Below, one piece after another: positions 20,130-27,065 of a stretch of 27,065 nucleotides of DNA. The notes below the pieces were generated by a model. The model ran no database searches, was not told the DNA's origin, and saw nothing but the letters and a program-made list of their open reading frames with translations. Each line of letters opens with the position of its first letter. The stretch's first letter is position 1. Origin of the DNA: CABMGU01 sp035292785 (lineage in GTDB: Archaea > Nanobdellota > Nanobdellia > Woesearchaeales > ARS49); contig DATDPK010000010.1 in NCBI GenBank assembly GCA_035292785.1, forward strand, positions 1 through 27,065, given 5' to 3'. Position numbers and translations under genes: made by a program.

Positions 20130-20615
20130 ATGGCACGTTGCAGAAATAAGTATCAATTGCCAGTTGACTTCCATACAATAACTCATTGGCACAAACGTTC
20201 TTCCCCTGCTCATCGTGGCAATTTACGGCATTCTATTGATTTTAGGTGCGCAGAAGGAAGCCCAGTATATGCAGCGCGAGGCGGTGTTGTCGTATGGCTA
20301 AGAAACGATTCCAAAATTGGAGGCAATAACAAGAAATACATTAATTCTGGGAACCGCATCGTACTCAAGCACGAACATGGGGAATATTCCGCGTATGAGC
20401 ACAATCTCTACAAAAGTGCAAAAGTGAAGCGAGGCCAAAAAGTAAAAACAGGACAGTTGATCGCGCTTGTCGGCAACACAGGCTGGAGCGAAACGCCTCA
20501 CTTGCATTTTGAAGTTTTCACAAATCCAGACTCTGATGAGTGTGAAGGTGAAACATTACAAGTCGTATTCAAAAATATCCCGAGGCAAACAAAATGTAGG
20601 CCGGATTGTTTTTAA
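20130..20615 (+). CDS. M23-family (LytM-like) metallopeptidase domain protein
   Basis: The 161-residue protein is little more than the catalytic domain. It has HSID (His34, Asp37), AYEHN with His91, and HLHFEVF (His124, His126), the zinc-binding and catalytic set of M23 peptidases, with VYAARGGVVVWL and VKRGQKVKTGQLIALVGNTG as the family's beta-sheet core. In bacteria these enzymes cut peptidoglycan crosslinks. No signal peptide or membrane anchor is visible (start MARCRNKYQLPVDFHTI), and archaea lack murein, so the target is unclear: bacterial walls, another peptide, or a non-lytic role. The C-terminus has several Cys (DECEG, TKCRPDCF). Confidence 0.85.
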   Translation: MARCRNKYQLPVDFHTITHWHKRSSPAHRGNLRHSIDFRCAEGSPVYAARGGVVVWLRNDSKIGGNNKKYINSGNRIVLKHEHGEYSAYEHNLYKSAKVKRGQKVKTGQLIALVGNTGWSETPHLHFEVFTNPDSDECEGETLQVVFKNIPRQTKCRPDCF

Positions 20616-20689
20616 TAATCACTTCTTAAGTTGCGGGATAGAAAACACTCGCCTTTTCGGATGGTTTATTTGATGCTTTATCCGATTAT

Positions 20690-22075
20690 TTACTTCAATA
20701 AGCTCTTCAGCAACTCTTTAACAACATTCGGCGCAGCAGTGCCCTTGGTCTCGCGCATAACCTTGCCCATCAGGAACATAAGAGCATTCTCCTCACCCTT
20801 CCTGTAATCCTCAACAGCCTTGGCATTGCCGGCAATAACGTCCTCACAAATCTTTTTCAAAGAAGACTCATCAGCAACACGGCCAAGCTTCCGCTCATCA
20901 ACATATTTCTTCGGAGAAAACTTCTTGTCAAACAACTGAACAAGAATCTGCTGGGCAATACGGTCAGTAATCTTCTTCTTTTCAAGCAACTGGAACAATT
21001 CTATGAGCTCTTCTGAACGCAGTTGCGTGTCTTTCAATTCAACCTTCCTGTCATTCAACTGGCGAAGAATCTCACGCCTAAACCAATGCGAAGCAAGAAC
21101 AGGGTCAACAAATTCAGCAACCTTCTCAAACAAGACAGCAACATCAAGATCATTCGCAATAATATGAGCGTCGGTTTCGTCAACTTTCAACTCAGAAGCC
21201 CAGCGGGCAGCACGCTGGGAAGCAAGCTCAGGAATACTCTCCTGAATTTTGCGAATCCAGTCAGAACTAATCTCAAACAAAGGCAAATCAGGCTCAACAA
21301 TATAACCATAATCCTCCTCGGCTTCCTTACTGCGCATAGAATAAGAAATACCCTTATCAGCATCCCAACCACGAGTCTCCTGCTTGACGTCCTGCTCCTT
21401 CTGCCTTTTAACTTCATAAGCCAAAGCACGCTCAATTTCCTTAAAGCCAGAAATGTTCTTCAACTCAACACGAGTATAATTCTTCTCCCTAATGCTAATG
21501 TTCGCGTCTGCCTTGATAACACAAGAATCCTGCTCAAAAATACCAAGATAACCAAGAACGCTCAACAATTTTTTCATAAACTCACGAGCCTCAGCAGGAC
21601 TGGACATATCAGGAGCAGTAACAATCTCGCACAAAGGAATACCGCTCCTGTTGTAGTCGATTAAAACACTGCCTGCCTCGTGAACAAGGGCGCCAGGGTC
21701 CTCCTCAATATGAACACGGGAAATCCTGACAACCTTTCCACTATCAAGCACAATCTGGCCATTACTACCAAGAGGAACCTCATACTGGGTAATCTGAAAA
21801 TTCTTGACAAGGTCAGGATAAAAATAAGTCTTTCTTGAAAACACAACACTATTCGCAAGAGAACAACCAAGAGCAAGAGCAAGCTTAGCGCCAAACTCAA
21901 GAGCCTTGCTGTTCAAAACAGGCTTGCTCCCAGGATGGCCAAGACAAACAGGACAAATAGCAGTATTCGGCTCGGCTGCATTTGTAGGACAACTACAGAA
22001 AAGCTTTGAAGCTGTCTTTAACTGAACGTGCACTTCCAAACCAATTACAACATCACCTACCAGTCTTGACAACAT
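20690..22075 (-). CDS. gatB: Asp-tRNA(Asn)/Glu-tRNA(Gln) amidotransferase subunit B
   Basis: The 461-residue subunit binds the mischarged tRNA and activates its side chain with ATP. It shows VIGLEVHVQLKTASKLFCSCP, then AEPNTAICPVCLGHPG (a CxC...CxxC zinc site), KTYFYPDLVKNFQITQYEVPLG, and IEEDPGALVH, all conserved in GatB. The C-terminal 110 residues are the helical YqeY-like tail that touches tRNA. The ATG at 22075 overlaps gatA by 23 bp; longer extensions are not conserved. It is the last gene of aspS-gatC-gatA-gatB. A 75-bp gap to the M23 gene holds only a weak 6-bp stem. Confidence 0.93.
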   Translation of the reverse strand: MLSRLVGDVVIGLEVHVQLKTASKLFCSCPTNAAEPNTAICPVCLGHPGSKPVLNSKALEFGAKLALALGCSLANSVVFSRKTYFYPDLVKNFQITQYEVPLGSNGQIVLDSGKVVRISRVHIEEDPGALVHEAGSVLIDYNRSGIPLCEIVTAPDMSSPAEAREFMKKLLSVLGYLGIFEQDSCVIKADANISIREKNYTRVELKNISGFKEIERALAYEVKRQKEQDVKQETRGWDADKGISYSMRSKEAEEDYGYIVEPDLPLFEISSDWIRKIQESIPELASQRAARWASELKVDETDAHIIANDLDVAVLFEKVAEFVDPVLASHWFRREILRQLNDRKVELKDTQLRSEELIELFQLLEKKKITDRIAQQILVQLFDKKFSPKKYVDERKLGRVADESSLKKICEDVIAGNAKAVEDYRKGEENALMFLMGKVMRETKGTAAPNVVKELLKSLLK

Positions 22076-23480
22076 TCTCCACACCTTTACCAACCTGAAC
22101 AACCTTCTGCTCACCAAACTGAGGCCCTGTAATCAACAAGCCAACAGGAAGACCATTGTGCTCACCGCAAGGAACAGACAAATGAGGCAAGCCAGCCAAA
22201 TTAGGGCTCACAGTCAAAATATCCATAGCATAATTCTGCAAAGGAGACAATTTCTTTACTTCATCAAAAGTAGGAGCGACAATAGGCATTGTTGGAGTGA
22301 TAAGAACATCAACCTGCTTGAAAATATTGGCGTATTCCTCAATAATTTTCGTCCTAACCTGGGCTGCTTTCTTGTAAAAAGCATCACGATAACCCGCCAT
22401 CCTCGCAAAAGTGCCAAGCAACAAACGACGCTTTGCCTCCTGACCAAAATTCAAAGTACGAACGTGAGAAAAATAATCATTGAAAGTACCCTGCAATTTG
22501 TCAGAAGCACCGTAACGCAAGCCGCAAAACTTAGCCAAGTTAGTGCTCGCCTCACACATCGCAAGAGTATAGTAAGAAGCAAGACCATACTTCATTGAAA
22601 TAGGCAGAGAAACCTCAACTCTTCTCGCACCCTTTTTCTCAAGACTGAAAATAACTTCCATAATCAGCTTTCTAACATTGTTGTCAATGCCCTCACCAAA
22701 AGCCTCCTTGACAATTCCAATGCGCAAACCATTGAAAACACCAGGAACTTCAAGAGAAGAAACAGAAAGAGAAGAACTTGTACTGTCTTTCAAGTCCTGA
22801 CCGGAAATTATTTCCAACAATAAAGCAGCATCCTCAACAGAAAGCGCCATCGTGCCAATCTTGTCCAAAGAATTAGCATAATCAATCAAGCCATAACGAG
22901 AAACACGGCCATAAGTAGGACAAAAGCCGACAACACCACAAAAAGAAGCAGGGTCAACAATACTCCCGCCGGTGCTCTCAGACAAAGCAATATGAGGGAA
23001 AGAAGCTTTCTTAGTCAAACCAGCAGCACCACCACTGCTGCCACCACAAACACGCTTTTTATCAACAGGGTTAAGAGGCTTTTCGTAACCCTTGCCAACA
23101 TTAACAGAAAAACCACCAAAGCCAAATTCATCTTGAACAGTCTTGCCAAGAATAATCGCGCCCTCATCAAGACATTTCTGAACAACAGTTGCATTGAAAA
23201 CAGGCTTGTAACCTTTTAGAATTGCACTGCTCGCAGTGCTTTCAACACCTTCAACACAAATATTGTCTTTTACTGAGATAAGAACACCGAACAAACGGCC
23301 TTTAGCAAGACCATCCCTTGCCTGCTTTTGAAGAAACTCAGCACGCTCAATTGCATTACCCCAAGCAGTAATGTAATGATACTCCTTACTAATCTTCTCA
23401 GCTTCCTCAACCGCTTTTGTGGTATGCTCAACCAAGTCAATCTTTCCAGCCTTGGCATCCTTAACAAACGCAGAAATCAT
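22053..23480 (-). CDS. gatA: Asp-tRNA(Asn)/Glu-tRNA(Gln) amidotransferase subunit A
   Basis: The 475-residue amidase-signature enzyme releases ammonia from glutamine for GatB. The Ser-cis-Ser-Lys set is present: Lys71 in SVKDN, GGSSGG at 146-151, and the nucleophile region STGGSI with Ser173. FCGVVGFCPTYGRVSRYGL and the C-terminal SPNLAGLPHLSVPCG are typical. One change stands out: the usual GSDTGGSIRQPA reads SESTGGSIVDPA here, so residues beside the nucleophile differ. Its ATG overlaps gatC by 4 nt, and its end overlaps gatB by 23 bp. Confidence 0.93.
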   Translation of the reverse strand: MISAFVKDAKAGKIDLVEHTTKAVEEAEKISKEYHYITAWGNAIERAEFLQKQARDGLAKGRLFGVLISVKDNICVEGVESTASSAILKGYKPVFNATVVQKCLDEGAIILGKTVQDEFGFGGFSVNVGKGYEKPLNPVDKKRVCGGSSGGAAGLTKKASFPHIALSESTGGSIVDPASFCGVVGFCPTYGRVSRYGLIDYANSLDKIGTMALSVEDAALLLEIISGQDLKDSTSSSLSVSSLEVPGVFNGLRIGIVKEAFGEGIDNNVRKLIMEVIFSLEKKGARRVEVSLPISMKYGLASYYTLAMCEASTNLAKFCGLRYGASDKLQGTFNDYFSHVRTLNFGQEAKRRLLLGTFARMAGYRDAFYKKAAQVRTKIIEEYANIFKQVDVLITPTMPIVAPTFDEVKKLSPLQNYAMDILTVSPNLAGLPHLSVPCGEHNGLPVGLLITGPQFGEQKVVQVGKGVENVVKTGR

Positions 23481-23761
23481 ACAACCTTAGGCCCCCTGAA
23501 ATAACCATCCTTCTTATGAGGAGTCAATGAAAGAGCCTTCTCACGGTCAAGACACTCTCCAGGAACATCCTCGCGAGAAACATTCTTAACAGGAATCGGA
23601 TGAAAGCTCGGCTCAACATTAGACGTATCAACCTCTGCCAACTTCTCGAACATACTGATGATATCCTTCATCTCAGCAGCAAAATGCTTAACTTCATCCT
23701 CTTTCAAAGTCAAACGAGCATTAGCTGCAACTCTTTTTACAATCTCAGGCGTGATATTCAT
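23477..23761 (-). CDS. gatC: Asp-tRNA(Asn)/Glu-tRNA(Gln) amidotransferase subunit C
   Basis: A 94-residue subunit that wraps around GatA and joins it to GatB. It opens MNITPEIVKRVAANARLTLKEDEVKHF and has the typical EVDTSNVEPSFHPIPVKNVSREDV and C-terminal GYFRGPKVV. The start lies 5 nt after the aspS stop with no clear Shine-Dalgarno, so it probably depends on translation of aspS. Short but unmistakable in context. Confidence 0.92.
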   Translation of the reverse strand: MNITPEIVKRVAANARLTLKEDEVKHFAAEMKDIISMFEKLAEVDTSNVEPSFHPIPVKNVSREDVPGECLDREKALSLTPHKKDGYFRGPKVV

Positions 23762-23766
23762 AAAAA

Positions 23767-25536
23767 TTATTTCTTAGCAATATCCAATTTCAAGTGAAGC
23801 TCTTTCAAAAACTCAGGAGTCCAGTCCTGAGGACTGCCATCAAGAGGATTCTCCATAGCCTTGTTTCTCGGGAAAGCAATAACCTCCCTAATATCATTAA
23901 GACCGCACATCAATGCAACAAACCTGTCAAAGCCAATAGCAATACCACCGTGAGGAGGAGTGCCAAAACGGAAAGCGCTCATCAAAAAGTCAAACTTCTT
24001 CTCAACTTCAGCATACTCAAGACCAATAACGTGGCAAACTCTTGCCTGAACATCCTTCCTGTGAATTCTAATGCTACCGCCACCAAGCTCAACACCGTTC
24101 AAAACGCAGTCGTACGCTTTTGCACGAACTTCGCCAGGCTTGGTTTCCAACTTATCCATATCCTCATCCTTAGGATGCGTGAAAATATGATGCCTTGCCT
24201 GCCAACTGTTAATTTCCTCATTCCACTCATACAACGGGAAATCAACAACCCAGCAAAAATTGAACTCGCCTTCCTTGATAAGGTTTAACTTTTTGCCAAC
24301 GTGCAGCCTGACCTGGCCAAGAGCAGTTGCGGCCTTCTCAAACTCATCTGCAGCGAACAATAACAAATCGCCTTCCTGAGCGCTCACTGCATTGATTAAC
24401 TGAGCTTGAATATTTGGCTGGAAATATTTTACAATACTGCTCTCCAAAACATTCTTACCAACAACCTTCATCCAAGCAAGACCAGGAAGCTTGTACAATT
24501 TCGCAATAGCGATTAACTCCTCTATCTCTGTTCTCGAGAATTTACCAGCGCCCTTGGCATTCAAGCAGAAAACTTTCCCGCTCTTGTCAACAACACCCTT
24601 GAACACAGAAAAATCAGAATGCTTCACAATATCACTAACGTCAACAAACTCCAAGCCAAAACGCAAATCAGGCTTGTCAGAGCCATACTTGCTCATCGCA
24701 TCGTGGAAAGTCATCCTGTGGAAAGGAGTTTTTATGTCGGCGTTCAGAACTTTCTTGAAAACGTGCTTAATCATACCCTCAACAAGAGTTTGAATGTCCT
24801 TCTCATCAACAAAACTCATCTCAAGGTCTATCTGGGTAAATTCAGGCTGACGGTCAGCACGCAAGTCCTCGTCACGCAAACATTTAGGCAATTGGAAATA
24901 ACGGTCAAAGCCGGAAATCATCAACAACTGCTTGTAAGTCTGCGGAGACTCTGGCAAAGCAAAAAATTTGCCAGGATGCGCACGGCTCGGAACCTTAAAC
25001 ACTCTTGCACCGCCAGGAGTTGTCCTGACTAAAACAGGAGTCTCAATCTCCAAAAACTTCTGGCTGACAAGATACTCGCGGGTAGCCTGAGCAGCCTGAT
25101 GCCTGATAATAAGATGCTGCTGCATTGAAGGCCTGCGCAAGTCAAGATAACGATAAGCCAAACGCATATCCTCGCTTGCAACAGTCCTGTCATCAACCTC
25201 GAAAGGAGGAGTCTCTGAAGTGTTCAAAACTTCCAAATGGTCGCAAAGAACTTCAACATCACCAGTAACCAATTTTGAATTAGTCATACCCTCAGGCCTA
25301 AGCCTCACGTGACCAGTAACCTGCAACACCCACTCCCTGCCAAGATGCTCTGCAGACTGGTGAGCCTGCTTGTTATGAGAAGGGTCAAAGACAACCTGAG
25401 TCAATCCATAACGGTCTCTCAAGTCAACAAAAATCTTGCCACCGTGGTCGCGCCTTGTGTAAACCCAGCCGCACAGAACTACCTCTTTCTGCAAGTCCTT
25501 CTTCGTGAGCTCACCACAAGTATTAGTCCTTTTCAT
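23767..25536 (-). CDS. aspS: Bacterial-type, probably non-discriminating aspartyl-tRNA synthetase
   Basis: The 589-residue enzyme is the long bacterial form: an anticodon-binding OB fold (1-110), class II core with FRFGTPPHGGIAIGFDR near the end, and the GAD insert (about 290-400) that archaeal AspRS lacks. His31 (in RRDHGG) and Gly83 (in RPEGM) are the residues that mark bacterial enzymes charging both tRNA(Asp) and tRNA(Asn); the E. coli-type discriminating form has Leu and Lys. Being first in an operon with gatCAB, it should supply Asp-tRNA(Asn) for amidation. The gene was probably acquired from bacteria. A TATA box lies about 27 nt upstream of the ATG. Confidence 0.95.
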   Translation of the reverse strand: MKRTNTCGELTKKDLQKEVVLCGWVYTRRDHGGKIFVDLRDRYGLTQVVFDPSHNKQAHQSAEHLGREWVLQVTGHVRLRPEGMTNSKLVTGDVEVLCDHLEVLNTSETPPFEVDDRTVASEDMRLAYRYLDLRRPSMQQHLIIRHQAAQATREYLVSQKFLEIETPVLVRTTPGGARVFKVPSRAHPGKFFALPESPQTYKQLLMISGFDRYFQLPKCLRDEDLRADRQPEFTQIDLEMSFVDEKDIQTLVEGMIKHVFKKVLNADIKTPFHRMTFHDAMSKYGSDKPDLRFGLEFVDVSDIVKHSDFSVFKGVVDKSGKVFCLNAKGAGKFSRTEIEELIAIAKLYKLPGLAWMKVVGKNVLESSIVKYFQPNIQAQLINAVSAQEGDLLLFAADEFEKAATALGQVRLHVGKKLNLIKEGEFNFCWVVDFPLYEWNEEINSWQARHHIFTHPKDEDMDKLETKPGEVRAKAYDCVLNGVELGGGSIRIHRKDVQARVCHVIGLEYAEVEKKFDFLMSAFRFGTPPHGGIAIGFDRFVALMCGLNDIREVIAFPRNKAMENPLDGSPQDWTPEFLKELHLKLDIAKK

Positions 25537-25557
25537 TGAATAATTGGATTTAGAAGC

Positions 25558-25569
25558 GGTTTATAAGGT
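25558..25569 (-). promoter_or_regulatory. TATA box of the aspS-gatCAB operon
   Basis: ACCTTATAAACC on the minus strand is centred about 27 nt upstream of the aspS ATG at 25536. The transferred operon thus has a normal archaeal promoter. Confidence 0.55.
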
Positions 25570-25580
25570 TTTTGCGAAAT

Positions 25581-25592
25581 GCTTATTAATTT
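25581..25592 (+). promoter_or_regulatory. TATA box of the HAD gene
   Basis: GCTTATTAATTT is centred about 26 nt upstream of the ATG at 25612. Confidence 0.5.
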
Positions 25593-25611
25593 TCAACAAT
25601 AGACTAAACAT

Positions 25612-26316
25612 ATGGCAGACAAGATAGTGGTTGTGGATTTTTCAGGAACTTTGACAATGCCATTTGTAGCAGAAGAAGCGCACTTGTTAAGATGCGACAT
25701 GATTGGCTTAAAGAGGCCAACACCTGAAGAACACAAAAAACAACACGGCACAAAAGCACATTATGACATAATCAAAGAACACCTTGCGAAAAAATTTGGA
25801 GTTTCTGATGAAATGAAGATTAGGTGTGTTCAGAATTATGGCAGTGAGATAGAGCTATCCGGCAAAGACGTCAAGACAATGATAATGACAGACCTGTTCA
25901 GAGATGCAAATTACCAGATTGCTGCTGAAAAAGGACTGAAAATGTTTCCGGAAGGAATGCTTAATGCATTATTGGCAGTACAAAAGAAAGGCTACAAGCT
26001 CGCAATAGTTTCAGGCACAAGAACAGACATAATTACAGGAATATTTGCAATCACAAAATGCCCTGTCAAGTTTGATTATGTTTATGGACAAGACCCTGTG
26101 CTGAGCAGGGATGACTCAGAGAAGCTCTTGGATGAATTGGCAAAGAAAGGCCAAATTATGTGGATAATCGGCGACAAAATGTCAGACATCGAGCCAGCAA
26201 AAAAGTTTGGTGCAAAGACAATCTTTGTCAAATGGGGACATCCAACAGGAGGAGAGGAAAAGTTTGCTGACTTTTCAATTTCTAATGCGAAAGAGATAGA
26301 AAAGATTATTTCTTGA
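25612..26316 (+). CDS. HAD-superfamily protein with altered catalytic motif
   Basis: The 234-residue Rossmann-like protein has HAD motif I as VDFSGTLT (Asp9, Ser11), motif II IVSGT (Ser134), and motif IV IIGDKMSDIEPAKKFG (187-192 region). Residues 16-110 form a helical cap. In HAD phosphatases motif I is DxDGT, where the second Asp is the acid/base; here it is Ser. The nucleophile Asp9 is kept, so the protein may be a slow phosphatase, a different hydrolase, or a binding protein. The last 11 bp overlap the convergent translin gene. Confidence 0.85.
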   Translation: MADKIVVVDFSGTLTMPFVAEEAHLLRCDMIGLKRPTPEEHKKQHGTKAHYDIIKEHLAKKFGVSDEMKIRCVQNYGSEIELSGKDVKTMIMTDLFRDANYQIAAEKGLKMFPEGMLNALLAVQKKGYKLAIVSGTRTDIITGIFAITKCPVKFDYVYGQDPVLSRDDSEKLLDELAKKGQIMWIIGDKMSDIEPAKKFGAKTIFVKWGHPTGGEEKFADFSISNAKEIEKIIS

Positions 26317-26884
26317 ACTTAATCTTTAATGCAAGGTCTTCAAGCTTTTCAAGACCATACTTGATAGCGTCAAACTTCCTCCTGACAGGAGTGTTTCGCC
26401 AATCAAACAACATCAGCTCGTTATACAATTCGCTGACAAAGTCCTTGATAGCCAAAGAAGCCTTGTAATCACCCTTGATACTGCTGTTGACAGCCTTTCT
26501 CACAAGCTCGCCAACAAGGTCTGACAAAGCAGGCAGATAAACCTCAACATCAATGCCAAGCTGTTTAGCAGTCGGAATGTTATTTGTTTTCAAATAATGA
26601 ACATAACAAGAAGCTTCAGTGTATTCCTCCAAAGCATCAGAATAAGCACCAGTGCTTGAAACAAGATGAGGGTCTTTCTTAATCAACGCCTCAATTTTAA
26701 CTATAGAAGACTTGGCATCAGAAAGCAATTTGCCTGCTTCCTTCATATCCTCCCTATGAGCCGCATATATGGCAGCCTTGCTTGACTTCAAGACAGCTCT
26801 ACTCATTGCAATAAGCTGTTCACGCAAGGCATCAAAAGCCTCCATATACTTACGCATTTCCGCAAAAGCCTTTTTATCAAGCAT
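26306..26884 (-). CDS. Archaeal translin-family protein
   Basis: A 192-residue all-helical protein starting MLDKKAFAEMRKYMEAFDALREQLIAMSR. The long helices with SRAVLKSSKAAIYAAHREDMKEAGKLL and the C-terminal LYNELMLFDWRNTPVRRKFDAIKYGLEKLEDLALKIK fit the translin/TRAX family, which forms octameric rings that bind and sometimes cut RNA. The ATG at 26884 is chosen since a TATA box is centred 26 nt upstream; a longer frame reaching 27019 would cross both promoters. The catalytic Glu residues of TRAX cannot be assigned by eye. Confidence 0.82.
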   Translation of the reverse strand: MLDKKAFAEMRKYMEAFDALREQLIAMSRAVLKSSKAAIYAAHREDMKEAGKLLSDAKSSIVKIEALIKKDPHLVSSTGAYSDALEEYTEASCYVHYLKTNNIPTAKQLGIDVEVYLPALSDLVGELVRKAVNSSIKGDYKASLAIKDFVSELYNELMLFDWRNTPVRRKFDAIKYGLEKLEDLALKIKFKK

Positions 26885-26902
26885 ACAGAAGAATTTACAC
26901 AT

Positions 26903-26916
26903 AGAATATTTAAATC
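26903..26916 (-). promoter_or_regulatory. TATA box of the translin gene
   Basis: GGATTTAAATATTC on the minus strand is centred 26 nt upstream of the ATG at 26884. Confidence 0.5.
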
Positions 26917-26927
26917 CTCTTCCAAAA

Positions 26928-26940
26928 GGTTTATATATGC
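26928..26940 (+). promoter_or_regulatory. TATA box of the right-edge membrane protein gene
   Basis: GGTTTATATATGC lies about 45 nt upstream of the ATG at 26979, predicting a leader near 19 nt. The bases before the start (AAAAAGAGTTGAC) hold only a weak ribosome-binding site. Confidence 0.5.
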
Positions 26941-26978
26941 AGAAGTCGGATTTAAACCAAAAAAAGAGTTGACAATTT

Positions 26979-27065
26979 ATGGCTGAAACCGTGCTTGGCG
27001 GAGTATTGAATTTCTTCAAAGACTTAGGCGTTTACGATATAGTCCTGCCTTTCATCCTTGTATAC
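26979..27065 (+). CDS. Conserved membrane protein, 5' fragment
   Basis: The first 29 codons of a gene that continues past the right edge. They encode MAETVLGGVLNFFKDLGVYD followed by IVLPFILVY, an amphipathic helix leading into a hydrophobic segment. I recall similar N-termini on membrane proteins of unknown function in DPANN archaea, but the fragment is too short to assign a family. It has its own TATA box, divergent from translin. Confidence 0.55.
   Translation, partial: MAETVLGGVLNFFKDLGVYDIVLPFILVY

Noticed and set aside
20657..20685. Stem TCGGAT...ATCCGA between the M23 gene and gatB as a bidirectional terminator
   Set aside because: Only 6 bp with a 17-nt loop and weak T runs; too easily due to chance to annotate.
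26885..27019. N-terminal extension of translin to 27019
   Set aside because: It would cross the translin TATA box and the divergent promoter at 26928-26940, and its sequence (many Phe and Cys) does not fit the family.
1..27065. tRNA genes, rRNA genes and CRISPR arrays
   Set aside because: No cloverleaf with a TTCGA-type arm, no rRNA-like stretch and no evenly spaced direct repeats were found by reading; a covariance-model scan would settle the tRNA question.

Overview
This window reads as part of an archaeal chromosome, most likely a DPANN lineage close to Woesearchaeota or Pacearchaeota. The archaeal signs are ribosomal protein L37Ae, RNA polymerase subunit P, prefoldin beta, release factor aRF1, a DRG GTPase, HerA, an Mre11-like nuclease, translin, DUF371 and UPF0147, together with archaeal TATA boxes. 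The lineage call is inference from gene content and from several small lineage-restricted-looking proteins. The coding is very dense, with 1 to 4 nt overlaps inside operons and tail-to-tail overlaps between convergent genes. No tRNA, rRNA, CRISPR array, insertion sequence or prophage was seen.

Layout. 1-3.8 kb: a partial PUA-domain protein, a DUF371 / asparagine-synthase-like pair that appears to share one symmetric TATA box, an unknown protein, a DRG GTPase and a small MscS-like channel. 3.75-6.9 kb: the operon rpl37ae-rpoP-pfdB-UPF0147, divergent from aRF1 plus a SprT-like metalloprotease. 6.95-8.6 kb: three tandem proteins of one unrecognised family. 8.7-9.9 kb: a YchF-type GTPase. 9.9-13 kb: a DHH/DHHA1 phosphoesterase, a 34-residue membrane peptide, a GGDEF diguanylate cyclase and a C39-like cysteine peptidase, all on one strand. 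13.2-15 kb: an AbrB-PhoU regulator with a structured leader, and two Cys-containing exported proteins. 15.1-17.2 kb: the Era-like GTPase / DUF2073 / Zn-ribbon trio, a two-repeat basic protein ending in three hairpins, and a small basic protein. 17.2-20.6 kb: HerA and Mre11 behind a long hairpin-rich leader, then an M23-type peptidase. 20.7-25.5 kb: the operon aspS-gatC-gatA-gatB. 25.6-27 kb: a HAD-family protein, translin and the start of a conserved membrane protein.

How the genes work together. The aspS-gatCAB operon forms a complete route to Asn-tRNA(Asn): the AspRS is bacterial-type and carries His31 and Gly83, the signature of non-discriminating enzymes, and GatCAB amidates the product. 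HerA and Mre11 belong to DNA-end processing, but Rad50 and NurA are not next to them. The 9.9-13 kb block pairs a cyclase domain that makes cyclic di-GMP with a DHH/DHHA1 protein, a fold that includes cyclic-dinucleotide phosphodiesterases. This is the best candidate for an undescribed signalling system here, though the functional link is inference.

Expression. At least 15 promoters have a TATA box centred about 26-28 nt upstream of the start codon, implying leaderless mRNAs. A minority of genes (PhoU-like, the exported pair, Era-like, the repeat protein, HerA, possibly the last partial gene) have leaders, often with Shine-Dalgarno motifs. The PhoU-like and HerA leaders hold mutually exclusive hairpins.
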